Positions 1 through 7,582 of a DNA stretch of 37,307 bases are shown in pieces. The DNA is taken from contig PVWI01000022.1 of the NCBI GenBank assembly GCA_003003725.1, positions 1 to 37,307 on the forward strand. Direction: 5' to 3'. The notes under the pieces are model-generated. The model saw nothing but the letters and a program-made list of their open reading frames with translations. It did not search any database and was not told the origin of the DNA. Numbering within the stretch: the stretch's first letter is position 1; the number at the start of each line of letters is the position of its first letter. The DNA is from a filamentous cyanobacterium Phorm 6. GTDB taxonomy: Bacteria; Cyanobacteriota; Cyanobacteriia; Cyanobacteriales; Microcoleaceae. The position numbers and the translations under genes were made by a program.

Positions 1-257
1 GTCCTAATGATGCGCTCAGCAGCGCTCCACCGCCGTTTCCGTGGGTGGAAGGTTCGGCAGCGGATTCTGTAACGGATGTAACGGATATAACGGATAGAGG
101 TTCGAGGGAAAAAGCGGAGAAAAAAGCTCAGGAAGTTGTTCCGGCGCGCGGTTGGGTGGTGAATACTGAAGGAGAAGTTACGCTGGTTGGATACAATCCG
201 GGTAATGCTGCTGACTCTCGCCATCCTCGATCGAATTCTGTTTGTCCGCCGCGCTGA
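1..257 (+). CDS. C-terminal end of a probable secreted filamentous-hemagglutinin-type (two-partner secretion) protein, 5' truncated
   Basis: The reading frame is open from the left edge (first full codon at base 3) to a TGA at 255-257, so this is a 3' fragment of a longer gene. The visible 84 residues have a Pro-rich stretch (APPPFPWVEG), a low-complexity Asp/Val/Thr stretch, then a conserved-looking tail with GWVVNTEGEVTLVGYNP and a terminal Cys-Pro-Pro-Arg. A tail of the type 'W-x-x-N-x-x-G-x-V-x-L' followed by His-Pro and Cys-Pro is what I recall from the C-termini of large cyanobacterial hemagglutination-domain exoproteins. These genes are often followed by a CHAT-domain gene, as here. 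The family call is inferred from that tail and the neighbour; the diagnostic N-terminal domain is outside the window. Codons for residues around the Thr/Asp stretch coincide with a dispersed repeat (51-95). Confidence 0.5.
   Translation, partial: PNDALSSAPPPFPWVEGSAADSVTDVTDITDRGSREKAEKKAQEVVPARGWVVNTEGEVTLVGYNPGNAADSRHPRSNSVCPPR
51..95 (+). repeat. Dispersed repeat, coding copy
   Basis: This stretch starts GGTTCGGCA and contains iterated (T)AACGGAT units. About 35 of its first 40 bases match the stretch at 32851-32890, which lies between two glycosyltransferase genes. Here it is read in frame as part of a protein tail (GSAADSVTDVTDITDR). Confidence 0.7.
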
Positions 258-371
258 CAAGATGTTTTTTAGTGCGGATCAAGACGGATAAATATTGGTG
301 CTCATCTACGCTCCCACAGGTTTTGGTCTGGGGTTTTTAATCGATTTAAAATACAAGTGCTTGGATTCTAT

Positions 372-2984
372 ATGAAGTTTACCCGATCGCTCCGACAAGC
401 AATTATCTTATTTCTGATATCCTGTCTGCTAGCCGTGGCGATTCCTCCCGCAGTTGCTCAGATTCAGTCACCACAAGGAGTGCAGATTCTGAGACAAGCT
501 CGAACTCTGTACAATTCTGAACGTTTTTCGGAAGCTGTGCCGCTGTTGCAGGAAGCGGCGGCGCAGTTTGAGGCAAAAGGTCAAAATCTCGATCGCGCCA
601 CGGCATTGAGCAATTTAGCTGCAACCTACGGGCAGTTAGCACTTTGGGAACCAGCAGAAAAAGCTGTGAATGCTAGTTTATCAGTTGTGCGATCGCAAGC
701 GACAACTCCCAAACAACAGCGGATTTTGGCGGAAACTCTCAACATTCAAGGACAGATTAAACTCGAACGGGGGCAGACTCAAGAGGCGATCGACATTTGG
801 ACGCAATCGGCTAAAATTTTCGAGCAACTCGATCACAAAAACCAACTTTTTCAAGTTCAAATAAATCAAAGTCGAGCGTGGGAAACTCTCGGACTTTACC
901 CCAGAGCTTGCAAAATTCTGTTAGCTTCGTTCAAGCTGGAAAACAAAACTTGCGAACTTTCAACGGCGGGTTTAGCCACTTTAAAAAATCAACCAATTTC
1001 CGTTGAAAACGTCCGGGGAATTAATGCTTTAGGGCGGGTTTTCCGAGTTTTGGGACAACTCGAACGTTCGCAAGATTTGCTATTAGCGGGACTAGAAGCA
1101 GCGGGAAAATTGGGCGTTAAACAAGAGGATGCGGCAATTTATCTAAATCTGGGCAATACGGCGCGGGCTAAAAGTAATAAACCGGGTTTGAAAGCCGAAC
1201 AGCAGGATGATTTGCAGCGCTCTGCCCTAGAATATTATGCTCGATCGGCCGCAGCAATTCCAGTGACATCGCCTCTACAAATTCAGGCGAAGTTGAACCA
1301 ATTGAGTCTTTTGGTCGATCGCGAAAATTGGTCGGAGGCACAGGTTTTGTGGCGTTCCATCGAGCATCAAGTCACTCAACTTCCGTCAAATCGCGCCGGA
1401 CTTTATGCTCAAATTAATCTGGCTCAAAGCTTGATGAAATTAGCTCAGTCGCCTGGTAAAACTTTGAGTTTAATTGATATTGACAAAATGCTCGATCGAT
1501 CTCTCGAACCTGCGAACAGTTTGGGCGACAAACGGATACAAGCTTATATTCTGGCAGCTAAAGGCAAACTATCGGAAATCCAAAAGCAGGATCAGCAGGC
1601 AGAAACGTTTACAAATCAGGCTTTGAGTTTAGCGCCGGCGTTTCAATCTCCCGATATTGCTTACCAATTGTTTTGGCAACTTGGGCGAATTCGGAAAGCT
1701 CAGGGAGATACAGAAGGGGCGATCGCCCAATATACTCAAGCTGTGAATGTACTGTCTTCTCTGCGGGGCGATTTGGTAACAGTCAATCCCGAAGTGCAAT
1801 TTTCGTTTCGGGAAAGTGCCGAACCGGTTTATCGGGAATTAGTCGGGCTGCTTTTGGCAGAGGAATCTCCCAGTCAAGCTAAATTGAAATTAGCCCGCCA
1901 AACGGTAGAATCTTTGCAGTTGGCGGAATTGGATAACTTTTTTCGGGATGCTTGCGCTGATGCTAAACCAAAGTCGATCGAGGAAATAGATCCTACAGCG
2001 GCGGTGATTTATCCGATTATTTTGAGCGATCGTTTGGAGGTGATTTTGTCAATTCCCGGCAAACCCCTGCGCCGCTACGCTACTAAGAAGTCTCAAGCCG
2101 AGTTGGAAACTGCCTTCAGACAAGCCAAAAACGTGATCAGGCCTGCTGCTTTTCCCCGCGACAGGTTGCCTCCCGTACAACTGGTTTACGACTGGTTAAT
2201 CCGCCCCGCAGAGGCAGATTTGACTGCCAGCGGGATTAAAACTCTGGTATTTGTGCTCGATGGTTACTTGCGCAATCTGCCGATGGCTGTGCTCCACGAC
2301 GGCGAAAAGTTTTTGGTAGAAAAATACAATATTGCTTTGGCGCCTGGACTACAATTGCTGGCACCGAAACCGCTGAGCCAAGTCAAGTTAAAAGTGTTCA
2401 CTGCTGCCCTCTCCGAAGCGCGTCAAGGCTTCTCGGCTTTGCCGGGGGTGACTCAGGAAGTTCAGCAAATTGCTGCTCAGATGCCGGCGAGTGGGCTGCT
2501 GAATCAAGATTTTGTGAGCGGGCGGTTGCACGATCGACTTAAAGCTTTGTCTTACCCGATCGTCCATTTGGCAACTCACGGTCAATTTAGCTCGAATGCG
2601 GCGGATACTTTTATTGTGACTTGGGATGAGAAAGTAAATGTCAAGGAGTTCGATCGACTGTTGCGAGTCCGCACTGGGGAAAACCAACAGCCGATCGAGC
2701 TTTTGGTGTTGAGTGCTTGCGAAACTGCTTCGGGCGATAGTCGCGCCGCTTTGGGTTTGGCTGGGGCGGCAATTCGATCGGGTGCACGCAGCACTGCTGC
2801 AACCCTTTGGCAAGTCAACGACGAATCTACAGCTATTTTTATGACTGAGTTTTACCGTCAGTTGGCGAATGCTAAAAGCAAAGCTGAAGCCCTGCGCAAC
2901 GCTCAATTAACCCTGCTGCAAAACCGAGAGTATCAAAATCCCTATTTCTGGGCGCCTTTCGTTCTGGTGGGGAATTGGCAATGA
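372..2984 (+). CDS. Exported TPR-repeat protein with C-terminal CHAT (caspase-like) domain
   Basis: Predicted 870 residues. I chose the ATG at 372 because it begins a clean signal peptide (MKFTRSLRQ, a hydrophobic core, then cleavage after AVAQ near residue 30); a GTG at 357 would add five residues. Residues about 35-500 are helical TPR-like repeats (ALSNLAATYGQLALWEPAEKA is one). Residues about 600-870 form a CHAT domain ending in the usual 'NPYFWAPFVLVGNW' tail. The caspase-type dyad is visible: His736 in HLATHGQF and Cys783 in LVLSACETASGD. CHAT domains are cysteine-protease relatives of separase/caspase. In cyanobacteria, TPR-CHAT proteins with signal peptides are often encoded beside two-partner-secretion exoproteins and their transporters, matching the fragment upstream. 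The role in processing or anchoring such an exoprotein is inference. Confidence 0.9.
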   Translation: MKFTRSLRQAIILFLISCLLAVAIPPAVAQIQSPQGVQILRQARTLYNSERFSEAVPLLQEAAAQFEAKGQNLDRATALSNLAATYGQLALWEPAEKAVNASLSVVRSQATTPKQQRILAETLNIQGQIKLERGQTQEAIDIWTQSAKIFEQLDHKNQLFQVQINQSRAWETLGLYPRACKILLASFKLENKTCELSTAGLATLKNQPISVENVRGINALGRVFRVLGQLERSQDLLLAGLEAAGKLGVKQEDAAIYLNLGNTARAKSNKPGLKAEQQDDLQRSALEYYARSAAAIPVTSPLQIQAKLNQLSLLVDRENWSEAQVLWRSIEHQVTQLPSNRAGLYAQINLAQSLMKLAQSPGKTLSLIDIDKMLDRSLEPANSLGDKRIQAYILAAKGKLSEIQKQDQQAETFTNQALSLAPAFQSPDIAYQLFWQLGRIRKAQGDTEGAIAQYTQAVNVLSSLRGDLVTVNPEVQFSFRESAEPVYRELVGLLLAEESPSQAKLKLARQTVESLQLAELDNFFRDACADAKPKSIEEIDPTAAVIYPIILSDRLEVILSIPGKPLRRYATKKSQAELETAFRQAKNVIRPAAFPRDRLPPVQLVYDWLIRPAEADLTASGIKTLVFVLDGYLRNLPMAVLHDGEKFLVEKYNIALAPGLQLLAPKPLSQVKLKVFTAALSEARQGFSALPGVTQEVQQIAAQMPASGLLNQDFVSGRLHDRLKALSYPIVHLATHGQFSSNAADTFIVTWDEKVNVKEFDRLLRVRTGENQQPIELLVLSACETASGDSRAALGLAGAAIRSGARSTAATLWQVNDESTAIFMTEFYRQLANAKSKAEALRNAQLTLLQNREYQNPYFWAPFVLVGNWQ

Positions 2985-2999
2985 TTTAAGATGGGCATC

Positions 3000-3136
3000 G
3001 GGAATTGGGAATTGGGAATTGGGCATCGGGAATTGGGCATCGGGCATCGGGCTTGCACTCAACCGTCAACAGTCAACCGTCAACAGTCAACCGTCAACAG
3101 CCAACTGTCAACTGTCAACTGTCAACTGTCAACTGA
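3000..3136 (+). repeat. Two adjacent heptameric tandem repeats (STRR)
   Basis: From about 3000 to 3052 the unit is GGGAATT alternating with GGGCATC (about seven units). From about 3059 to 3136 the unit is GTCAACN, variants CAACCGT, CAACAGT and CAACTGT (about eleven units). Both have period 7, typical of cyanobacterial short tandemly repeated repetitive sequences. They fill the gap between the CHAT gene and cruF. Confidence 0.9.
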
Positions 3137-3216
3137 TTAAAATGCTTGATTTTTTGTTAAAAATTGTAAACTGTTAAACAGTGCTTTCCGCATCTAATAT
3201 TTTTCCGAGGAGTCCC

Positions 3217-4155
3217 ATGAAGCAACTTTTGATTGCTGAGCGCTTTTGCCTGATAGCCCACGTCTTATCAATGGCTTTTGGATTGGCAGGGTTGCTGCTG
3301 ATTTTACCCCGTCCCGAATTGGTGATGAATTTACCGCCCGCTGGACAAACTTTGTTCCAATTTGGGATGGCTGGGGGTGGAGTAGTTTATATCATTTTTG
3401 GTGCAGCAGCCGTTGCTCTGTATGCCTTTCGGACTTTGGGGTTGGGTGCAACTCTGGCATTTTTGCTGCCTTCTGTGTTTTTGTCCTTGGGTAGCGAATT
3501 GTTGGGAACGAGTACCGGTTTTCCCTTCGGTAACTACCACTATTTGAGCGGTTTGGGTTACAAAATTGCAGGGCTGGTGCCTTTTACAATTCCCCTGTCG
3601 TGGTTTTATCTAGGACTGGTTTCATACATAATTGCTCGCGCTGGAGTCGCTGGTGGTAAAGGTGAACTCAACTGGGTGCGCCAAATAGGGGCGATCGCCC
3701 TTGGTGCTTTGCTGCTGACAGCTTGGGATTTTGTACTAGATCCGGCAATGAGTCAAACTTCTATGCCTTTTTGGGAGTTTGAGGAACTTGGAGCTTTCTT
3801 CGGGATGCCTTACCGCAATTTGGCGGGCTGGATGGGCACTGGCGCTGTGTTTATGTCTGTAGCAGCTTTTTTCTGGAGAAAAAGCTCGATTAAATTAGAG
3901 CGATCGGAATTGAGTTTGCCCTTAATTGTTTATTTGGTAAACTTTGCTTTCGGAGCAATTATCACTGTAACTTCCTTGGATTCTCGGTTCTGGTTCCCGA
4001 CATCGCTAGCTGTGCTTCTGGGTGTAGTTCCGGCGATCGTCTTATGCTGGATCGCTAAACCCGCAGTAGATGACGTAACAGAAGCAATTCCGTCTTTGGA
4101 ATCTGCTCTCAAAGCTGAAATTCCATCTCAGCGCGTAGGCGCTTTGCGTAAGTAA
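3217..4155 (+). CDS. cruF: Carotenoid 1',2'-hydratase, CruF family
   Basis: Predicted 312-residue integral membrane protein with about seven to eight hydrophobic segments. The ATG at 3217 is preferred over a GTG at 3181 because GAGGAG (3207-3212) lies 4 bases upstream. Family signatures include GTSTGFPFGNYHY near the middle, then WDFVLDPAMSQ and FFGMPYRNLAGWMGTG. CruF hydrates the 1',2' double bond of the psi-end of gamma-carotene-type carotenoids, giving the 1'-hydroxyl of myxol and related carotenoids in the membrane. The next gene is the partner glycosyltransferase CruG, an arrangement known in other cyanobacteria. A terminator-like hairpin sits between the two, so they may be transcribed separately or with partial read-through. 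Confidence 0.9.
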   Translation: MKQLLIAERFCLIAHVLSMAFGLAGLLLILPRPELVMNLPPAGQTLFQFGMAGGGVVYIIFGAAAVALYAFRTLGLGATLAFLLPSVFLSLGSELLGTSTGFPFGNYHYLSGLGYKIAGLVPFTIPLSWFYLGLVSYIIARAGVAGGKGELNWVRQIGAIALGALLLTAWDFVLDPAMSQTSMPFWEFEELGAFFGMPYRNLAGWMGTGAVFMSVAAFFWRKSSIKLERSELSLPLIVYLVNFAFGAIITVTSLDSRFWFPTSLAVLLGVVPAIVLCWIAKPAVDDVTEAIPSLESALKAEIPSQRVGALRK

Positions 4156-4216
4156 GCGGCTGGTGAGCAATCGCGACTGATTTGGCAAAATTTTACACGA
4201 AATTTTGAGCTAATTT

Positions 4217-4249
4217 AAAAACCCGGTTTCTACAAGAAACCGGGTTTTT
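4217..4249 (+). terminator. Rho-independent terminator after cruF
   Basis: A 14-bp perfect stem, AAAAACCCGGTTTC (4217-4230) and GAAACCGGGTTTTT (4236-4249), with a 5-base loop (TACAA) and a T run in the 3' arm. It is 61 bases after the cruF stop. The AAACCCGGTTT core recurs at 12080-12144, so it may also be a dispersed element. Confidence 0.7.
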
Positions 4250-4357
4250 CAGCAGCAATATTTTCATGCCCAATTCCTGTAATATGTTTGAAGCCAAAAT
4301 TTTATTAAGTTTTTTAAATTGATACCAGTCGTAATTCCCAATGCTTCAATTCTTCAA

Positions 4358-4386
4358 TTTAAAATCTAAAATCCAAAATCCAAAAT
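4358..4386 (+). repeat. Heptameric tandem repeat directly upstream of cruG
   Basis: Units of the type TCTAAAA / TCCAAAA with period 7, ending four bases before the cruG ATG (4391). The tract occupies the place where a ribosome binding site would be; no Shine-Dalgarno sequence is visible. Confidence 0.8.
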
Positions 4387-4390
4387 AGAT

Positions 4391-5593
4391 ATGATCGCCC
4401 CCAACCACATCCCAAATCTCTTGACAAGTATCATCTCTTTCACACTCCTACTGCTGCAATTACCCGCCGTGGCAATTCTTCTATCGCGCTTGATTAAAGG
4501 CCCATCGCGCATCCCGCCCCTCGAACCAGAATCGCCGACACTGGATTTAATTGGTGCTTGTACAGTCGTTGTCCCAACTTTGAACGAGGTCGATCGAATT
4601 TCACCTTGTTTAGATGGATTGAGCCGCCAAAGTTACGAACTCCGCGAAGTGATTGTCGTTGACAGCTATTCCGTAGATGGAACAGCAGATTTAGTCAAAG
4701 CCACAGCCGAAAAAGACCCCCGGTTTCGGGTAATTAACGATGACCCACTACCGACTGGTTGGGTGGGGCGTCCCTGGGCTTTACACACAGGTTTTTTGGC
4801 AAGTTCCGAGAAGTGCGAGTGGATTTTAGGCATCGATGCCGATACAGTTCCCCATCCGGGTTTGATTGCGAGTTTGCTCAAAACTGCGATCGCCGGAAAT
4901 TACGATTTAATTTCCCTATCGCCACAGTTTATCCTCAAGTATCCAGGGGAATTTTGGCTGCAACCGGCGCTGTTGATGACTTTAGTTTATCGGTTTGGGC
5001 CGACCGGGACTGGTGGAGATGTGCCGGAATTGGTGATGGCGAACGGTCAATGTTTTTTGTGCCGACGCGAGGTTTTGGTGGAATTGGACGGCTACGAGTC
5101 TGCTAGGGGCTCTTTCTGTGATGATGTGACTCTGGCTCGCTATGCTGCTGCTAAGGGTTTTAAGGTGGGGTTTTTGGATGGGGCTAAGGTGTTGCAGGTG
5201 CGGATGTATGAAGGGGCGATCGAGACTTGGAACGAATGGGGTCGATCGCTCGATTTGAAAGATGCCGCTTCTAGGGTGCAAATCTGGGGCGACTTATGGC
5301 TGTTGCTGGCGGTTCAAGGTTTGCCAGTGCCGATCGTATTGGGCTATTTGTTGTTTGGTTTGCTATCGCCTGTGGCGGTGTTTCCCTACGGTTTGCTGTT
5401 GGGATTGAATGTATTTTTGGTGGCGGTGCGATCGGCTTTATGTTTGGCGATCGCCCCTTCGTACGATCGGACAAACGCATCGGGTAAATGGTTATTTTGG
5501 CTTTCACCTTTAGCCGATCCTTTAGCATTTTTGCGAATTCTAATTTCTGCATTGAATCAGCCGACTCAGTGGCGCGGTCGTTCGTATGAATAA
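4391..5593 (+). CDS. cruG: Carotenoid 2'-O-glycosyltransferase, CruG-like family 2 glycosyltransferase
   Basis: Predicted 400 residues. It has an N-terminal hydrophobic segment (residues about 10-35), then a GT-A fold domain: VVVPTLNEVDRI, VIVVDSYSVDGTADLV (nucleotide-binding Asp), and a DxD-type motif in WILGIDADTVPHPG. C-terminal hydrophobic segments (about 300-385) place it in the membrane. Gene order after cruF supports CruG, which attaches a deoxyhexose to the 2'-hydroxyl of myxol in myxoxanthophyll synthesis. Sequence alone shows only a membrane GT2; the specific acceptor comes from the neighbour. The start is the first ATG after the heptamer tract and gives a sensible hydrophobic N-terminus, though there is no Shine-Dalgarno sequence. 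Confidence 0.85.
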   Translation: MIAPNHIPNLLTSIISFTLLLLQLPAVAILLSRLIKGPSRIPPLEPESPTLDLIGACTVVVPTLNEVDRISPCLDGLSRQSYELREVIVVDSYSVDGTADLVKATAEKDPRFRVINDDPLPTGWVGRPWALHTGFLASSEKCEWILGIDADTVPHPGLIASLLKTAIAGNYDLISLSPQFILKYPGEFWLQPALLMTLVYRFGPTGTGGDVPELVMANGQCFLCRREVLVELDGYESARGSFCDDVTLARYAAAKGFKVGFLDGAKVLQVRMYEGAIETWNEWGRSLDLKDAASRVQIWGDLWLLLAVQGLPVPIVLGYLLFGLLSPVAVFPYGLLLGLNVFLVAVRSALCLAIAPSYDRTNASGKWLFWLSPLADPLAFLRILISALNQPTQWRGRSYE

Positions 5594-5692
5594 TCATTAA
5601 AATTCGGAATTATTAGCCCAAATTAGGAGACCACAATGCCCAAGGAGTGTCAACTTAAGTCTGAAAACCTTTGTATCTATCGTTTTTAGCAG

Positions 5693-5788
5693 AGGCCAGA
5701 TCCCCCTCGCATCCCCCGAAAGCAAGGGGGACTTTGAGAAGATTCTTGTCTCCCCCTTGCTTTCGGGGGGCTAGGGGGGATCTGGCCT
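5693..5788. repeat. 96-base near-perfect palindrome (MITE-like or bidirectional terminator)
   Basis: The outer arms AGGCCAGATCCCCCT (5693-5707) and AGGGGGGATCTGGCCT (5773-5788) pair. The inner arms CCCCCGAAAGCAAGGGGGA and TCCCCCTTGCTTTCGGGGG also pair, leaving a small loop around ACTTTGAGAAGATTCTTGT. No open reading frame is inside. The form suits a dispersed miniature element; no direct repeat flanking it is obvious to me. Confidence 0.8.
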
Positions 5789-5810
5789 GGGCGGTAAACA
5801 GCAGTCTTTA

Positions 5811-5849
5811 ACAGTTGACAGTTGATAGTTGACAGTTGATAGTTGACAG
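5811..5849 (+). repeat. Heptameric tandem repeat (ACAGTTG / ATAGTTG)
   Basis: About five to six units of period 7, alternating ACAGTTG and ATAGTTG. This is the complement-type partner of the CAACTGT units at 3059-3136. Confidence 0.85.
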
Positions 5850-5862
5850 CGAAGTTTTTAGG

Positions 5863-5923
5863 CAGGGGATTTAAGCCCCAGCCTAAAAACAATCCACCTA
5901 AAGGTGGGGGCTTAAATCCCCTG
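5863..5923. repeat. Inverted repeat with GGATTTAAGCCCC arms
   Basis: The left arm CAGGGGATTTAAGCCCCA (5863-5880) pairs with TGGGGGCTTAAATCCCCTG (5905-5923). The spacer contains a further small CCTAAA/CCACCT symmetry. No coding content. It resembles dispersed palindromes common in filamentous cyanobacteria; whether it is dispersed in this genome cannot be seen here. Confidence 0.75.
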
Positions 5924-5980
5924 TGATGCAGGTAAATTCTGTTTATATTCAATTTAATTGAATATAATTTTACCAATTAC

Positions 5981-6373
5981 CTATTTGAAGCTAAAAGCTG
6001 CAAGTGCCAAACAGCCCCAACCGATAATCAAAGCAACTCCCCCCAGTGGTGTAATTGCACCTAGCCATTTGATGTCAGTCAAACTCAGGGCGTACAAACT
6101 ACCTGAAAAGATGATTGTACCGGTAATAAAAGCCCATCCAGCGACTGCGAGAAAGGTTTGAGATTGTTCGGCGCGGTTCAAGAGTAATGCAACGAATAAT
6201 AGGGCCAGGGCATGATACATTTGATAGCGTGCACCTGTCTCAAATATTCCTAAAGCTCGATCGGTCAATTGATTTTTTAAAGCGTGAGAGGCAAATGCAC
6301 CGCCTGCAACAGATAAACCTCCGAATAAGGCTGCGGCTGCTATAAAAATTCGCGTTAAGATTAGTGATGACAT
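5981..6373 (-). CDS. DUF423 (YgdD-like) small integral membrane protein
   Basis: Predicted 130 residues with about four transmembrane helices (near 5-25, 45-65, 72-92 and 102-126). Features of DUF423 include GGLSVAGGAFASHALK near the N-terminus, GARYQMYHALALL, and a C-terminal ITPLGGVALIIGWGCLA. The family is widespread in bacteria and has no firmly assigned function. The gene is monocistronic here, with chlM about 200 bases upstream on the same strand and a repeat-rich convergent gap downstream. Confidence 0.85.
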   Translation of the reverse strand: MSSLILTRIFIAAAALFGGLSVAGGAFASHALKNQLTDRALGIFETGARYQMYHALALLFVALLLNRAEQSQTFLAVAGWAFITGTIIFSGSLYALSLTDIKWLGAITPLGGVALIIGWGCLALAAFSFK

Positions 6374-6576
6374 AATATTTATTAAATTAGTTATTGGTTG
6401 TGGTCATTTTCAAGCTATTCTGCATTTAAATTGTAGATCAAAACAAATTAAACTGTTGTGCGGTGTCCCGCCCGCCCTAAATATGCAATTTAAACGTGCA
6501 ACAGCCTAGTAAGGTGCGCGATGCACACCCTACATTTAGTTTGTTGAAAAAGTAGCTTTTTGCAGATATTTATGCT

Positions 6577-7263
6577 TTATTTGCGCACAGCTTCTAGCAA
6601 GCGCGAATAGTAAAAGCTAGTGCTATTCATGGCTGTTCTGTTAATCACAAAACCATTGCTTTCTAGGATTTTGATAATATCAGCTTCTCGGTGCTGATAG
6701 GCGCGGGTAGCTTTGCTCGGCCCAGGGAAAAGTTCGCCAAATTTTTTGAGGGCGGTTAGTGCTAAGGTTTTGGGGGCAAAACTGATAATTAGTCGGGATT
6801 GGGCGATCGAACTTAGGTGAGCGATCATTTCCGCAGCCTTAGCTTGAGGATAGTGGATTAGCACGTCCAAACAAATCACCGTGTGAAATTTGCCTGTTAA
6901 AGCTTCCAAATCTTGGGCTGCGAAGGAGATGTTGTAGAGCTTGCCGGGAACGGCTGTAGCTCGCTCGTAGGCTTCTGCTACCATCTTTTCAGAGATATCG
7001 CTGGCACAAACAATTGCCCCAGCTTCAGCCAGAGGAATGCTCAGAGATCCCACGCCACAGCCAGCATCGCAGACTGATAGCCCGCGCAAATTGCCGTCAG
7101 CTTGCAGCCAGCCGAGGACTGTATCCACCGTTTTCTGGTGCCCGGTGCGGATGTCTAGTTGCACTTTGTTGACTTTACCGTCGCCGTAAATTCGTTGCCA
7201 GCGATCGAAGCCCGTCGAGTTAAAATACTGTTTAACTATAGTCTTGTCGTCTACCAAATTCAT
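6577..7263 (-). CDS. chlM: Magnesium-protoporphyrin IX O-methyltransferase
   Basis: Predicted 228 residues. The N-terminus KQYFNSTGFDRWQRIYGDG and the class I SAM-binding loop VCDAGCGVG (residues 64-72) are characteristic of the ChlM/BchM family. VICLDVLIHYP further along is the methyltransferase motif after the fourth strand. The enzyme transfers a methyl group from SAM to the C13 propionate of Mg-protoporphyrin IX, an early committed step of chlorophyll synthesis at the membrane. Length and motifs are normal. The gene stands alone: the DUF4058-like gene upstream is divergent across a 319-base gap, and the DUF423 gene follows after about 200 bases. Confidence 0.93.
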   Translation of the reverse strand: MNLVDDKTIVKQYFNSTGFDRWQRIYGDGKVNKVQLDIRTGHQKTVDTVLGWLQADGNLRGLSVCDAGCGVGSLSIPLAEAGAIVCASDISEKMVAEAYERATAVPGKLYNISFAAQDLEALTGKFHTVICLDVLIHYPQAKAAEMIAHLSSIAQSRLIISFAPKTLALTALKKFGELFPGPSKATRAYQHREADIIKILESNGFVINRTAMNSTSFYYSRLLEAVRK

Positions 7264-7582
7264 CTTTCTGCCTGCTGCTGAGTTATTGCCAACGGTTAAA
7301 TATTATAAAGCCGCAGCGACAGTTATTGTGGACCGAAAGTAATTTAGTCTGGGGCCCCCAGGTTTACCAGTGGGGTCAGTTCTTCAATCTAAAATCTAAA
7401 ATCTAAAATCTAAAATCTAAAATCGATTGACACTCCCCACCCAATTAAATTGAGTTAGATTTATTAATACGGGCGATCGCAACTCGAACAATCCCGAATT
7501 GAGAAACTAATTCAATAAAAACCGAGTTGCAGCCGTGAGTCCATTCGATCGATAATTTTAATCAGCCCTAACTTTAAAAAAT
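7264..7582. other. Divergent intergenic region between chlM and the DUF4058-like gene
   Basis: This 319-base gap should hold the promoters of both flanking genes. The clear content is a heptamer tract (7388-7424, TCTAAAA units), a HIP1 octamer at 7473-7480 and a GC-rich GGGGCCCCC segment near 7350. I see no confident -35/-10 pair. Confidence 0.5.
7388..7424 (+). repeat. Heptameric tandem repeat (TCTAAAA)
   Basis: About five perfect TCTAAAA units, the same unit as at 4358-4386 and 15418-15447. It is an STRR of the type spread through this window. Confidence 0.9.

Larger units (their letters stand above)
5594..5980. other. Repeat-filled gap between convergent cruG and the DUF423 gene
   Basis: No coding sequence is seen. 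The gap holds three repeats annotated separately: a 96-base palindrome (5693-5788), a heptamer tract (5811-5849) and a second inverted repeat (5863-5923). The two flanking genes converge here, so the hairpins could end transcription from both sides. Confidence 0.6.

Noticed and set aside
357-371. GTG start five codons upstream for the CHAT protein
   Set aside because: The ATG at 372 begins a well-formed signal peptide; the extra residues add nothing.
2388-2906. 172-codon open frame opposite the CHAT domain
   Set aside because: It is antisense to a conserved catalytic domain and has no recognisable protein features; a shadow frame.
3000-3136. CRISPR-like array
   Set aside because: Period is 7 bases with no spacers; these are STRR tandem repeats.
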